DNA of 32,573 nucleotides, taken from NCBI GenBank assembly GCA_030673825.1, contig JAUTCS010000014.1:1-32573 (forward strand), in the 5' to 3' direction. Origin of the DNA: Verrucomicrobiota bacterium JB024 (GTDB lineage: Bacteria > Verrucomicrobiota > Verrucomicrobiia > Opitutales > Cerasicoccaceae). The notes below the pieces were generated by a model that was not told the origin of the DNA, searched no databases, and was given only the letters and a program-made list of their open reading frames with translations. Of the stretch, positions 16,665-27,861 are shown in pieces; the first letter of the stretch is position 1; each line of letters starts with the position of its first letter. Both the position numbers and the translations under genes were made by a program.

Positions 16665-16734
16665 TGTGTGTTGTTGGGTTGGTATTTAAGTCGGGTTCTG
16701 AAAACGTGTAGTGAAAAACGGATACGCGGGCCAA

Positions 16735-17412
16735 TTACTTGACCAGCTCCACCTGGCTTTTCGGGCCGAGGCGGCAGGCGTTGCCCTCGTCGGTGTCGAT
16801 GTGGACCTCCAGCTTGAAGGATTTGTCCACGCGGACGAAAATGCGGTCGAAGGTCACGCCGAGCTCGCCGCCCACGCGCATCTTCATAAAGTCGCCCTGC
16901 TTGACGCCATAGAACGCCGCATCCTCCGGCGCCATGTGCACGTGCGGAGCGGCGCGGATGACGCCCTCGTCGAGTTCGAGGAATCCCTTCGGCCCCATCA
17001 GCATGCAGCCGGGGGTACCCTTGATGTCGCCAGACTGGCGCACCGGGATATCGTAGCCCAGCGCGATCGCGTCGGTGAAGGCGAGCTCAACCTGATTGAG
17101 CGGGCGGCACGGGCCGAGAATGCGCAGGTTGGAAATCACGCGGCTGCGCGGGCCCACGAGGGTGACGGACTCCTGAGCGGCGTACTGCCCCTCTTGATAG
17201 AGCCACTTCATCGGCGTGAGCTGGTGGCCGGGGCCAAAAAGCTTTTCCACCGCCTCGGGGGACAGGTGGCAGTGCCGGGCGCTGGTGTTCACCACGAGGG
17301 GATTGGGCGCCTGACGGGCAGCGGGCGCGGCCTTGCCGAGCTGCTTGTAAATGCTCTCGCGAACCAGCCGCTCGATGGCGGCCCGGGTCAGGTCAGGAGT
17401 AGCTTGGGCCAT
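16735..17412 (-). CDS. pduL: BMC phosphotransacylase PduL
   Basis: A 225-residue phosphate acyltransferase that turns the acyl-CoA into acyl-phosphate and returns CoA inside the compartment. The catalytic metal-binding elements are NTSARHCHLSPEAVEKLFG and AAPHVHMAPEDA; the pattern RQSGDIKGTPGCMLMGPKG links the two halves. Residues 1-27 (DLTRAAIERLVRESIYKQLG) form an amphipathic helix with a Pro/Ala linker, a typical encapsulation peptide. It is the first gene of the operon; 217 bp upstream holds the presumed promoter. No Shine-Dalgarno sequence precedes the ATG. Confidence 0.95.
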   Translation of the reverse strand: MAQATPDLTRAAIERLVRESIYKQLGKAAPAARQAPNPLVVNTSARHCHLSPEAVEKLFGPGHQLTPMKWLYQEGQYAAQESVTLVGPRSRVISNLRILGPCRPLNQVELAFTDAIALGYDIPVRQSGDIKGTPGCMLMGPKGFLELDEGVIRAAPHVHMAPEDAAFYGVKQGDFMKMRVGGELGVTFDRIFVRVDKSFKLEVHIDTDEGNACRLGPKSQVELVK

Positions 17413-17629
17413 GGAAATTTGAAAGGGGCTTGAAAGGTTTCTAGAAGATTATGCACGAAAACTCTCAAAATCTTCCACGCCTGTCAACGCCTATTTTTTC
17501 CCCTTTTTCCCCAAAATACAAAAATATTCGGCGACCACCACTTGTCACCGAATAGAAACATCCCCGACATCATTGTCCATCTGCCCAGAGGCAACGCCTC
17601 CCCTCCAGGCGTACACTCATCTGCCAATT
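17413..17629 (-). promoter_or_regulatory. Presumed promoter region of the BMC operon
   Basis: The only sizeable gap upstream of pduL. On the minus strand it holds a TTGACA-like hexamer (17482-17487) and CATAAT (17448-17453), but their 28-bp spacing does not fit a standard sigma-70 promoter. A run of T and C lies between. An operator-like inverted repeat is at 17526-17553. Confidence 0.45.
17526..17553. promoter_or_regulatory. Candidate operator: 9-10-9 inverted repeat
   Basis: ATTCGGCGA and TCACCGAAT are inverted copies with one mismatch, separated by ten bases. The centre is about 127 bp upstream of the pduL start. Size and placement suit a dimeric repressor or activator, but no regulator gene is nearby to link it to. 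Confidence 0.4.
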
Positions 17630-19522
17630 CTACGAATTTATAAATCGTGAATTTACGAATTTAAAGGCCGCCCAGGCGAAAAGCAGAGCGCTGAGGGCGA
17701 CGAACCAGTCGCCATAGCGGACATACGGGCTGAGACGCCCCGACCAGCGCAAGTCCCGGCGCAGGTCAAAGACACCCGTATCCTGGCAGTAGATGGAACC
17801 ATTGTGCCCGATGAGCACATCGCGGATGCGGCCCTGCTCATCGATCCAGCCACTCCAGCCGTGGTTGCCGCACCGCAAGACGGGGCGGCGCGTCTCCACC
17901 GCCCGCAGCACAGAGTGGGCGGCATGCTGGATCGCCCCACCCTCCTGGCCGTACCAGGCATCGTTTGTCACCACGAGGAGAAAATCCGCCCCACCCGCGG
18001 CCATCTCCCGCGCGAGTTTCGGAAAAATGTCCTCGTAGCAGATGAGCGGCCCGGCGTTGACGACCCCGTCCGGCAGATCGACCGGGATCACGACCGGGCC
18101 GGGGCCGGGAGCGATATCCTCCGTGGGGACGAACTTGCCCAAGAAGGGCAGCAGCTTGCGAAACGGCACGAACTCGCCGTAGGGCACGCGCTTCTGCTTG
18201 CCGTACCAGTCGGCGTAAACGCCGTCAACCGGGTCGATCAAAAAGACGGCGTTGTACCAGTGACCGTCCACAATGGCGAGATGGCCCGAGAGCAGCGGTA
18301 CACCAACGGAGGCGTCGAGCTGCTCGACCCAGGCCTGCATGCGCGGGTCCTCAGGGTCCAGCAGCGGGCCGGGCGTGGCCGCCTCCGGCCACACGATAAG
18401 GTCCGGCTGCATGAGTGCCGCCCGCTGGGTAAGCGAGCTGAGCGTCATCAGGTTATCCCGGAAATACTCCGCATCCCACTTCTTTTGCGGGTCGGTCCAG
18501 GGCTGCACCACCCCCGCCCGGAACAGCGGGGCCGTCTCTTCGGCGCGAGGGATGGTTTTGAAGAAAAGCCAGAGGCTGCCCAGGATCATGGCCAGCGCGA
18601 GCATGAGCTCGGGACTTACCCGCAAAAAGCGAGTAAACCCACCGCCTGGAGATCCACCTGCGAAGAGCCCCCCGAGCGAGAACGCCCCCGAGAATGACCG
18701 CTTCGGGCGCGGCGCGTGCAGGAGCGAACGCCCCAGGCTGCGGTACGGACGGCCACGCGTGGAGCCTTCCCCCTCCGCCTCACTGTCGTCGGTGGCATCG
18801 ACGGCATGAGCGTCAGCGGCGACGTATTTTTCTTCGGCAGAGGTCCCCATGCCCACCGTCCCGGTGACGCGAGCGCCCTCCCCTGCCTCGTCATCCTCCT
18901 CATCGGCGTCTGGGGCCTCAGGCGGATGAAAAAGCCGCCAGCCGTAACCGGCCAGGGCGAGGTTAAAAAAGATCAGGATGAACGACACCCCGTAGGCCCC
19001 GGTCCACGCGGCCACCGGGAGCATCGGCGGGCGCTGCCACTGGCTGACGGCCAGCGTCGCCCACGGGAAGCCAAAAAACAGCCAACTGCGGACCCACTCG
19101 GTCACGACCCAGCCCCCGGCCAGCCCGAGCAGGGCGATCAGCCGGAGCCGCAAGGGGCGCTCCACCGCCGGGGGGAAAAGCCAGCGGGCGGCGGCGTACC
19201 AGGGGAGATTAAACCCGGCCATGATGCCGGAAAGGATGACGAGCGCGACCCAGCCCATCGGCGGCTCCATGTGGCGCAACCAGATCAGCAGGCAAAACCA
19301 AGTCACGGCGGACGCGCCCCAGGAGCCCAACAGCCAGACGCGCCAGCGGGGGCGGGCCGTCGTCCACATCAGCAGCGGCACGGCCAGCACGTAGGCGGCC
19401 TCGGCCACGTCAAAGGGCGGAAAGGCGACGACGCCGAAGAGCACGGTCAGCGCCAGGGCGGCGACCGCGTAAAAGCGCCGCAGGGGCGCTGGTGTGGACT
19501 CGGCCCCCTCCGGACGGCTCAT
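17630..19522 (-). CDS. lnt: Apolipoprotein N-acyltransferase
   Basis: A 630-residue membrane enzyme that adds the third acyl chain to lipoproteins at the periplasmic face of the inner membrane. The N-terminal half has six or more hydrophobic segments; the nitrilase domain follows. The catalytic triad can be read as Glu380 in LIVWPEAATPG, Lys442 in WYGKQKRVPYGEF and Cys495 in GPLICYEDIF. It is about 120 residues longer than E. coli Lnt, mainly because of an acidic, low-complexity stretch at residues 200-300 between membrane segments. I chose the ATG at 19522; the frame stays open to 19630. It lies 32 bp downstream of secA. Confidence 0.92.
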   Translation of the reverse strand: MSRPEGAESTPAPLRRFYAVAALALTVLFGVVAFPPFDVAEAAYVLAVPLLMWTTARPRWRVWLLGSWGASAVTWFCLLIWLRHMEPPMGWVALVILSGIMAGFNLPWYAAARWLFPPAVERPLRLRLIALLGLAGGWVVTEWVRSWLFFGFPWATLAVSQWQRPPMLPVAAWTGAYGVSFILIFFNLALAGYGWRLFHPPEAPDADEEDDEAGEGARVTGTVGMGTSAEEKYVAADAHAVDATDDSEAEGEGSTRGRPYRSLGRSLLHAPRPKRSFSGAFSLGGLFAGGSPGGGFTRFLRVSPELMLALAMILGSLWLFFKTIPRAEETAPLFRAGVVQPWTDPQKKWDAEYFRDNLMTLSSLTQRAALMQPDLIVWPEAATPGPLLDPEDPRMQAWVEQLDASVGVPLLSGHLAIVDGHWYNAVFLIDPVDGVYADWYGKQKRVPYGEFVPFRKLLPFLGKFVPTEDIAPGPGPVVIPVDLPDGVVNAGPLICYEDIFPKLAREMAAGGADFLLVVTNDAWYGQEGGAIQHAAHSVLRAVETRRPVLRCGNHGWSGWIDEQGRIRDVLIGHNGSIYCQDTGVFDLRRDLRWSGRLSPYVRYGDWFVALSALLFAWAAFKFVNSRFINS

Positions 19523-19554
19523 AACGGCTCTGGCTGAAACGGCCTGCGCGGCGA

Positions 19555-22674
<3,120 letters not shown>

Positions 22675-22742
22675 GATCGGATATTTCCGTTTCCGAAAAG
22701 GAAAAGCCGGAAATGTTGCCAACAAATCCCCCCCTTGGCAAG

Positions 22743-22960
22743 CTCCGGCTGGAGCAGCTTTCAGGGGCCAGCCCCTACGGCGCTACGCGCCTACCCCGGG
22801 AAGGACATTGTCCTGCACCTGTGGTGGTGCGCACCACGGATGCCTTCGCCTAGAGCCAAAGGCATGAACGCCGATACGAGCCCCCCCCTTCTGGCTGTGC
22901 ACCTACACGGCAAGAAGGGCCGCTACCCCCGCAACAAAAAATAATAAGGTGGTGACCCAG
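22743..22960. repeat. Hairpin array, copy A
   Basis: A chain of short palindromes: CTCCGGCTGGAG, AGGGGCCAGCCCCT, GGCGCTACGCGCC, AGGACATTGTCCT, GTGGTGGTGCGCACCAC, and an ATGCCTT/AAGGCAT pair. It begins CTCCGGCTGGAGCAGC and ends GGTGACCCAG, as does the shorter copy at 24147-24236. Confidence 0.65.
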
Positions 22961-22976
22961 TTTTGATGCCTTCGCT

Positions 22977-23021
22977 CTGCGATTACCGGAAATGAGCATC
23001 GCTCATTTCCGGTAATCGCAG
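22977..23021. repeat. Perfect 21-bp palindromic hairpin
   Basis: The arms 22977-22997 and 23001-23021 are exact inverses around the loop ATC (CTGCGATTACCGGAAATGAG and its complement). It lies downstream of the UDP-glucuronate decarboxylase stop on the minus strand. No T run follows, so it is not a standard terminator. Confidence 0.8.
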
Positions 23022-23024
23022 ACA

Positions 23025-23085
23025 CGATGCGCAGCATCGAAAGTGCAGGCTGTGCCTGCCGCGGGTCTGGGCTGCGCAAGCCCAG
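23025..23085. repeat. Modular hairpin repeat, copy C
   Basis: Three hairpins in a row: CGATGCGCAGCATCG, GCAGGCTGTGCCTGC and CTGGGCTGCGCAAGCCCAG. The first two, with their spacer, match 32446-32480 inverted at 34 of 35 positions. Confidence 0.8.
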
Positions 23086-23108
23086 ATTCTCAACGCATGC
23101 CCTGCCTG

Positions 23109-24083
<975 letters not shown>

Positions 24084-24126
24084 AGTGTTAGTAGAGCTTA
24101 TCGGCACGCGGGGAAAAGCCTAAAGT

Positions 24127-24236
24127 GCGGGTTGCACCCGCTGACACTCCGGCTGGAGCAGCAACGAGGGCCTGCGCCCCTACGCGGCCAGACAGGCCGC
24201 CCCCCCGGCAACAAAATGCCCCTACTGGTGACCCAG
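24127..24236. repeat. Hairpin repeat, copy B
   Basis: It starts with the hairpin GCGGGTTGCACCCGC, followed at 24147 by CTCCGGCTGGAGCAGC and ending with GGTGACCCAG at 24236, the same ends as copy A. The last 15 bases overlap the 3' end of the small gene at 24222. Confidence 0.6.
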
Positions 24237-24422
24237 GGGCGAAACGTCGGTCTGACGAAACTCCTCAGCCAACCGGTCCAGCTCCTCGACCGCCGCCAGG
24301 CGCTGGGCAAAGGTCAACTCGGCCCCGCGCAGGAGCGTCGCCTCCGCCGCCCCCTCGAACGTGGCGTAGTACCACGGGTCGTCCCGCCAGCGGATATGGT
24401 GCCTGCCGTCAGTGACTTTCAT
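24222..24422 (-). CDS. Small hypothetical protein
   Basis: A 66-residue protein that I do not recognise. The N-terminal part (MKVTDGRHHIRWRDDPWYYA) is basic and aromatic; the middle (FAQRLAAVEELDRLAEEF) should form an amphipathic helix. The start ATG lies inside the end of the AT-rich gene upstream (14-bp overlap) and is preceded by AGAAGAAAAGAAG, a weak purine-rich ribosome site, so the two are probably translated together. Its final residues, LGHQ and the stop, fall in a dispersed repeat (copy B), which suggests that the original C-terminus has been replaced. A toxin-antitoxin role is possible by layout only; no motif supports it. Confidence 0.55.
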   Translation of the reverse strand: MKVTDGRHHIRWRDDPWYYATFEGAAEATLLRGAELTFAQRLAAVEELDRLAEEFRQTDVSPLGHQ

Positions 24423-25002
24423 GGTCTTCTTTTCTTCTCAACATCACCAAAGGAGCAACCACGGCACATGAATCTTCGAGAAAAGGATTTGTATATATCC
24501 ATCGAACCAGCGCTTTGATTGGGATATGGGGATCAAACGTTAACGTCTGATTGAATCGAGTCAATTGGTCATACCCCGAAGTAAAATACATATCGTTGGC
24601 GACCAGATCTAGCCTACCTTCTATATCGGAACAATCTCGTGCTACATGAAAATAAGTATCTTCACACAGACGCTTCCCGTCTTTTATCTTTGCACTAGAT
24701 GCAAACAATAACCATCCACTGACCCAAAAGATATCAGGTAATCTTAAGGCATCTAGACTCCACATGTCGTACGATTCAATTTCATTCAGCGCTGAAGATA
24801 CCTGCTCATACATACGGAGCGAAGAGACGGGATACTCCTTGGTTTCCTTTGACGACACTCCAGCTTTTATAAAGCCACCATTAATTCCGCCGGAAATATC
24901 CTCAGTCTTCGTTATCTTAGTCGGCACGTTATTGCCTAATAACTCTTCATATGCCGCGGCAATGAAAGCAGTATCGAGATAGACCAAACTAATGAATTTC
25001 AT
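24409..25002 (-). CDS. Hypothetical protein, AT-rich, possibly DUF6414-like
   Basis: A 197-residue protein starting MKFISLVYLDTAFIAAAYEEL. A short strand with YLDT, a charged stretch and a Gly-rich segment (ISGGINGGFIKAG) recall DUF6414-type proteins, but this is from memory of the pattern and is weak. A hydrophobic stretch (DIFWVSGWLLFAS) lies near the middle and may be a buried helix. Its base composition is much richer in A and T than both neighbours, pointing to recent transfer. It is shorter than the DUF6414 proteins I recall, so it may be a fragment or a different family. The tgt stop is 17 bp upstream. Confidence 0.6.
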   Translation of the reverse strand: MKFISLVYLDTAFIAAAYEELLGNNVPTKITKTEDISGGINGGFIKAGVSSKETKEYPVSSLRMYEQVSSALNEIESYDMWSLDALRLPDIFWVSGWLLFASSAKIKDGKRLCEDTYFHVARDCSDIEGRLDLVANDMYFTSGYDQLTRFNQTLTFDPHIPIKALVRWIYTNPFLEDSCAVVAPLVMLRRKEDHESH

Positions 25003-25019
25003 ATCTCCGCAGTTGAATG

Positions 25020-26186
25020 TTATTTTCTCTCCTTTTCCCCTGCCTCGTACCGCTCGATCCACGCCTTTGACCACGCCTCGTAGTCGCCGGCCTCGATATG
25101 TTCGCGGGCCTGGCGCATGAGGTCGAGGAAGAAGTGGCTGTTGTGCAGGCTCAGGAGGGTGTGGCCGGTGATCTCGTTGGCCATGTTGAGGTGGCGCAGG
25201 TAGGCGCGGCTGAAGCGGCGGCACGTGTAGTTGTCCAGGCCCTCCACGAGCGGAGCCGGGTCGGCCTTGAAGCGCTCGTTGCGCAGGTTGATCAGCCCGT
25301 CCGGGGTGAAGGCGTTGCCGTGACGCGCCAGACGGGTCGGCATCACGCAGTCGAACATGTCCGCGCCCAGCGCGATCATTTTCAACAACTGCGGGGGCGT
25401 CCCCACCCCCATGACGTAGCGGGGCTTGTCGGCGGGCAGGTGCGGGATGGCGGCGGCCACCTGCTTGAGCATCTCCTCCTCCGGCTCGCCCACGCTGACC
25501 CCGCCGATGGCGTAGCCGGGGAAGTCCATCGCCGCGAGCGCCTGGGCGCACTCGGCCCGCTGCTCCGCGAAAACCGACCCCTGTACGATCCCGAAGGCAT
25601 GGTGCCCACGGGCGAACCACCCGTCCGCCTCCGCGATGTCGCGAAACTGCTTCGCCCAGCGCACGGTGCGCTCCAGCGCCTGGCGGCTGTCCTCCTCGGA
25701 GCAGGGAAAGGGCGGGCACTCGTCTAAAACCATGGCGATATCGCTGCCGAGGGCCTTCTGGATGCGGAAGCACGACTCCGGGTTGAGGAAAATCTTGGTC
25801 CCGTCGAGGTGGGACTGGAAGCGGATGCCCTCCTCGGTGATTTTGCGGATCTTGGCCAGGCTGAAGACCTGGAAGCCGCCGCTGTCGGTCAGGATCGGCC
25901 CGTCCCAGGCCATGAAGTTGTGCAGCCCGCCGAAGGACTCGATCAGCTCCGGGCCGGGCCGGAGGTTCAGGTGGTAGGTGTTGCCCAAAATGATCTGCGC
26001 GCCTATCTCGACGAGCTGCTCGCAGGTCAGGGCCTTGACCGTACCCTGCGTGCCCACAGGCATGAAGATCGGGGTCTGGATCTCCCCGTGACGGGTCTTG
26101 AGGACGCCGCGGCGCGGACCGCCGGGGTTGGCGGCGGGCAACCCGTTCGAGTCGGGGGCTTTGATTAACCGAAAAGTCTTCTCCAC
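25020..26186 (-). CDS. tgt: tRNA-guanine transglycosylase with altered zinc site
   Basis: A 388-residue TIM-barrel enzyme that swaps guanine-34 for preQ1 in tRNAs with GUN anticodons, in queuosine synthesis. The base Asp101 is in ILTDSGGFQVFS, the nucleophile Asp279 in GADMFDCVMPTR, and substrate-pocket residues lie in VQGSV and ILGNTYHL. The zinc site of bacterial Tgt is CxCxxC plus a distant His. Here the segment reads EGLDNYTC: the first two Cys are Leu317 and Asn319, while Cys322 and His348 remain. The rest of the protein is well conserved and of normal length, so it is probably active; how the local fold is held is unclear. Confidence 0.93.
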   Translation of the reverse strand: MEKTFRLIKAPDSNGLPAANPGGPRRGVLKTRHGEIQTPIFMPVGTQGTVKALTCEQLVEIGAQIILGNTYHLNLRPGPELIESFGGLHNFMAWDGPILTDSGGFQVFSLAKIRKITEEGIRFQSHLDGTKIFLNPESCFRIQKALGSDIAMVLDECPPFPCSEEDSRQALERTVRWAKQFRDIAEADGWFARGHHAFGIVQGSVFAEQRAECAQALAAMDFPGYAIGGVSVGEPEEEMLKQVAAAIPHLPADKPRYVMGVGTPPQLLKMIALGADMFDCVMPTRLARHGNAFTPDGLINLRNERFKADPAPLVEGLDNYTCRRFSRAYLRHLNMANEITGHTLLSLHNSHFFLDLMRQAREHIEAGDYEAWSKAWIERYEAGEKERK

Positions 26187-26243
26187 CCGGCCAGCGTGGA
26201 AGCTCCCGCCCCCGCGGCAATGCTATTTTTGCGCGGGAAAGGG

Positions 26244-27653
26244 TCAGGCCGCCCGCCACCGTCGACGCCAGATCAGCGCCAGCGGGCACGCCACCGAGAG
26301 CGCCAGCGCCACGCTCAGGACGAGCAGGTAGTGGGCTTCGCTGATCTGGGTCAGGCTCGTGGGCCGAAAAAAACCGAAAACAAAGACCGCCACGCACGCC
26401 GCCAGCCCAACCACGCAGGACAACGCCATTCCGAGGTTTCCGCCGGGCACGCGGTAAGGCCGGGGGCGCTCCGGGTGGGTTTTGCGCAGCCGCCACGCGG
26501 CCAGAAACAGCAGCAGGTACATTCCTACGTAGAGCTGCACCAGCAGCGCGCTCAGCAGCCAGAACGTGCTCTGCACACCCGGCACGACAATGAAAAACAG
26601 GCAGATGAGCGAGCCGACCACGGCCTGTGCGTAGAGCATGCCCGGGGCGATGTCCCCGGAGCGCCCGCTGAAGCGCTTCGGCAGGAAGCCGTCCCGTCCG
26701 GCGCGGGCCATGGAAATGGGCGTCCCAGCCATCCACCCGGCGATTTCCCCCGTGGCATCGAGCCAGAGCGCCAGCGCGAAAAATCCCGCCAGCCACGGCA
26801 AAGCGGCATTGTCGGCGAAAACCGCCCGGACGGCCTGCACGAGCCCGGCGGCGATATTCAATTCGCTGTCGGGCACCAGCACGGAAATCGAAAGGGTCGC
26901 CGGGACCAGCAGCAGCACGGTCAGCCCGATGGCCAGAAACGACGCGCGCGGGTAGTTCTTTTCCGGGCGGTGGACCTCGTTGGCGCGAGCGCCCATCAGC
27001 TCCACCCCGGCGAAGATCATGATCGTCGAAATCCCGAAGCTGAGGTTCCCCGGCTGGCTCAGGTCCGGCAGTAGCGTGTGCCAGTCGAGCGAGAGGTACG
27101 AGTGCTCCCCGCGCAGGACATGATAAAGGGCCAGCGCAACCAGCAGCCCACCGGGTAGGGCCGTGCCCACGAGCGAGCCGAGGATGCCGATCTTGCCCGT
27201 GGCGTGGAGCCCGCGGGCCGTCACCCAGGTGGTCAGCCAGATCGTGCCAACGACCACGGCCACCGTGTAGGGCTTGCTCGCGGCCAGGGCGGCGTCCCCG
27301 AAGCCGATTGCCAGCATGGACGCGCTCCCGGTCAGGATCACGGTCCAGAAGATCAGATTCTGCTGCCACTGGAGCCAGGTGGCGACGAAGCCCCAGTCCT
27401 TGCCGAAGGCCTCGCTCACCCAGATGTACACTCCGCCCTCGTGCGGCCAGCCCGTGGCCAGCTCCGCCGCCACCAGCCCGGCGGGGATGAGAAACCCTGC
27501 CACCGCCACCAGCAGGTAAAAGAGCGAGCCCAGCCCGTAGGTGGCCAGGGGCGAGAGCCCGTGCAGCGTCGTGGTGATGCCGAACATCAGCATCGCCAAG
27601 ACAAAGGGCCCGAGCGGCCTGCGCCGGTTGGACGGATCAGAGAGTTTAGGCAT
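26244..27653 (-). CDS. APC-superfamily amino acid permease (glutamate/GABA antiporter-like)
   Basis: A 469-residue transporter with about twelve membrane segments. The segments LSPLATYGLGSLFYLL, VAAELATGWPHEGGVYIWV and WGFVATWLQWQQN match the AGT group of the APC superfamily, which contains the glutamate:GABA antiporter. The substrate is probably an acidic amino acid or its amine, but this cannot be set from sequence. The ATG at 27653 was chosen over an upstream in-frame start because the protein then begins with a short polar leader before the first helix. It precedes tgt on the same strand with a 57-bp gap and could share a transcript. Confidence 0.85.
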   Translation of the reverse strand: MPKLSDPSNRRRPLGPFVLAMLMFGITTTLHGLSPLATYGLGSLFYLLVAVAGFLIPAGLVAAELATGWPHEGGVYIWVSEAFGKDWGFVATWLQWQQNLIFWTVILTGSASMLAIGFGDAALAASKPYTVAVVVGTIWLTTWVTARGLHATGKIGILGSLVGTALPGGLLVALALYHVLRGEHSYLSLDWHTLLPDLSQPGNLSFGISTIMIFAGVELMGARANEVHRPEKNYPRASFLAIGLTVLLLVPATLSISVLVPDSELNIAAGLVQAVRAVFADNAALPWLAGFFALALWLDATGEIAGWMAGTPISMARAGRDGFLPKRFSGRSGDIAPGMLYAQAVVGSLICLFFIVVPGVQSTFWLLSALLVQLYVGMYLLLFLAAWRLRKTHPERPRPYRVPGGNLGMALSCVVGLAACVAVFVFGFFRPTSLTQISEAHYLLVLSVALALSVACPLALIWRRRWRAA

Positions 27654-27829
27654 GTCGGTCGTCAAAACGGAGAGCGGGGCACCCCAGACGCTGCCCACGT
27701 CCCCTCCCCCGTCAACGGTAAAACCCGCCTCCCCTGCCCATCATGGACGCAAAGATTTTTTACACAATGAGGGGTGATTTTTGGAAAAACAACCCACATC
27801 TAGTAAGGGCAATGGGGCGCTTGACTATT

Positions 27830-27847
27830 TGTGGGGGACACCCCACA
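27830..27847 (+). promoter_or_regulatory. Palindrome just before pabA/trpG
   Basis: TGTGGGG-GACA-CCCCACA is a perfect 7-4-7 inverted repeat ending 14 bases before the start codon. A TTGACT hexamer overlaps its upstream side (27821-27826). It could be an operator or an mRNA hairpin near the start. Confidence 0.35.
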
Positions 27848-27861
27848 CTGATCTTTTGCAG

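Larger units (their letters stand above)
22675..23108. other. Gene-free stretch between secA and the decarboxylase gene
   Basis: About 430 bp without a supported gene. It is filled with short hairpins, described separately (22743-22960, 22977-23021, 23025-23085). Any secA promoter should lie at its left end. Confidence 0.8.

Noticed and set aside
17448-17487. TTGACA and CATAAT as a sigma-70 promoter for the BMC operon
   Set aside because: The 28-bp spacing is too large for a standard promoter; kept only as a note in the promoter region.
25003-27369. Upstream extension of the AT-rich gene to 986 codons
   Set aside because: It runs across tgt and the permease in another frame with Arg/Pro-rich shadow composition; the ATG at 25002 starts the real protein.
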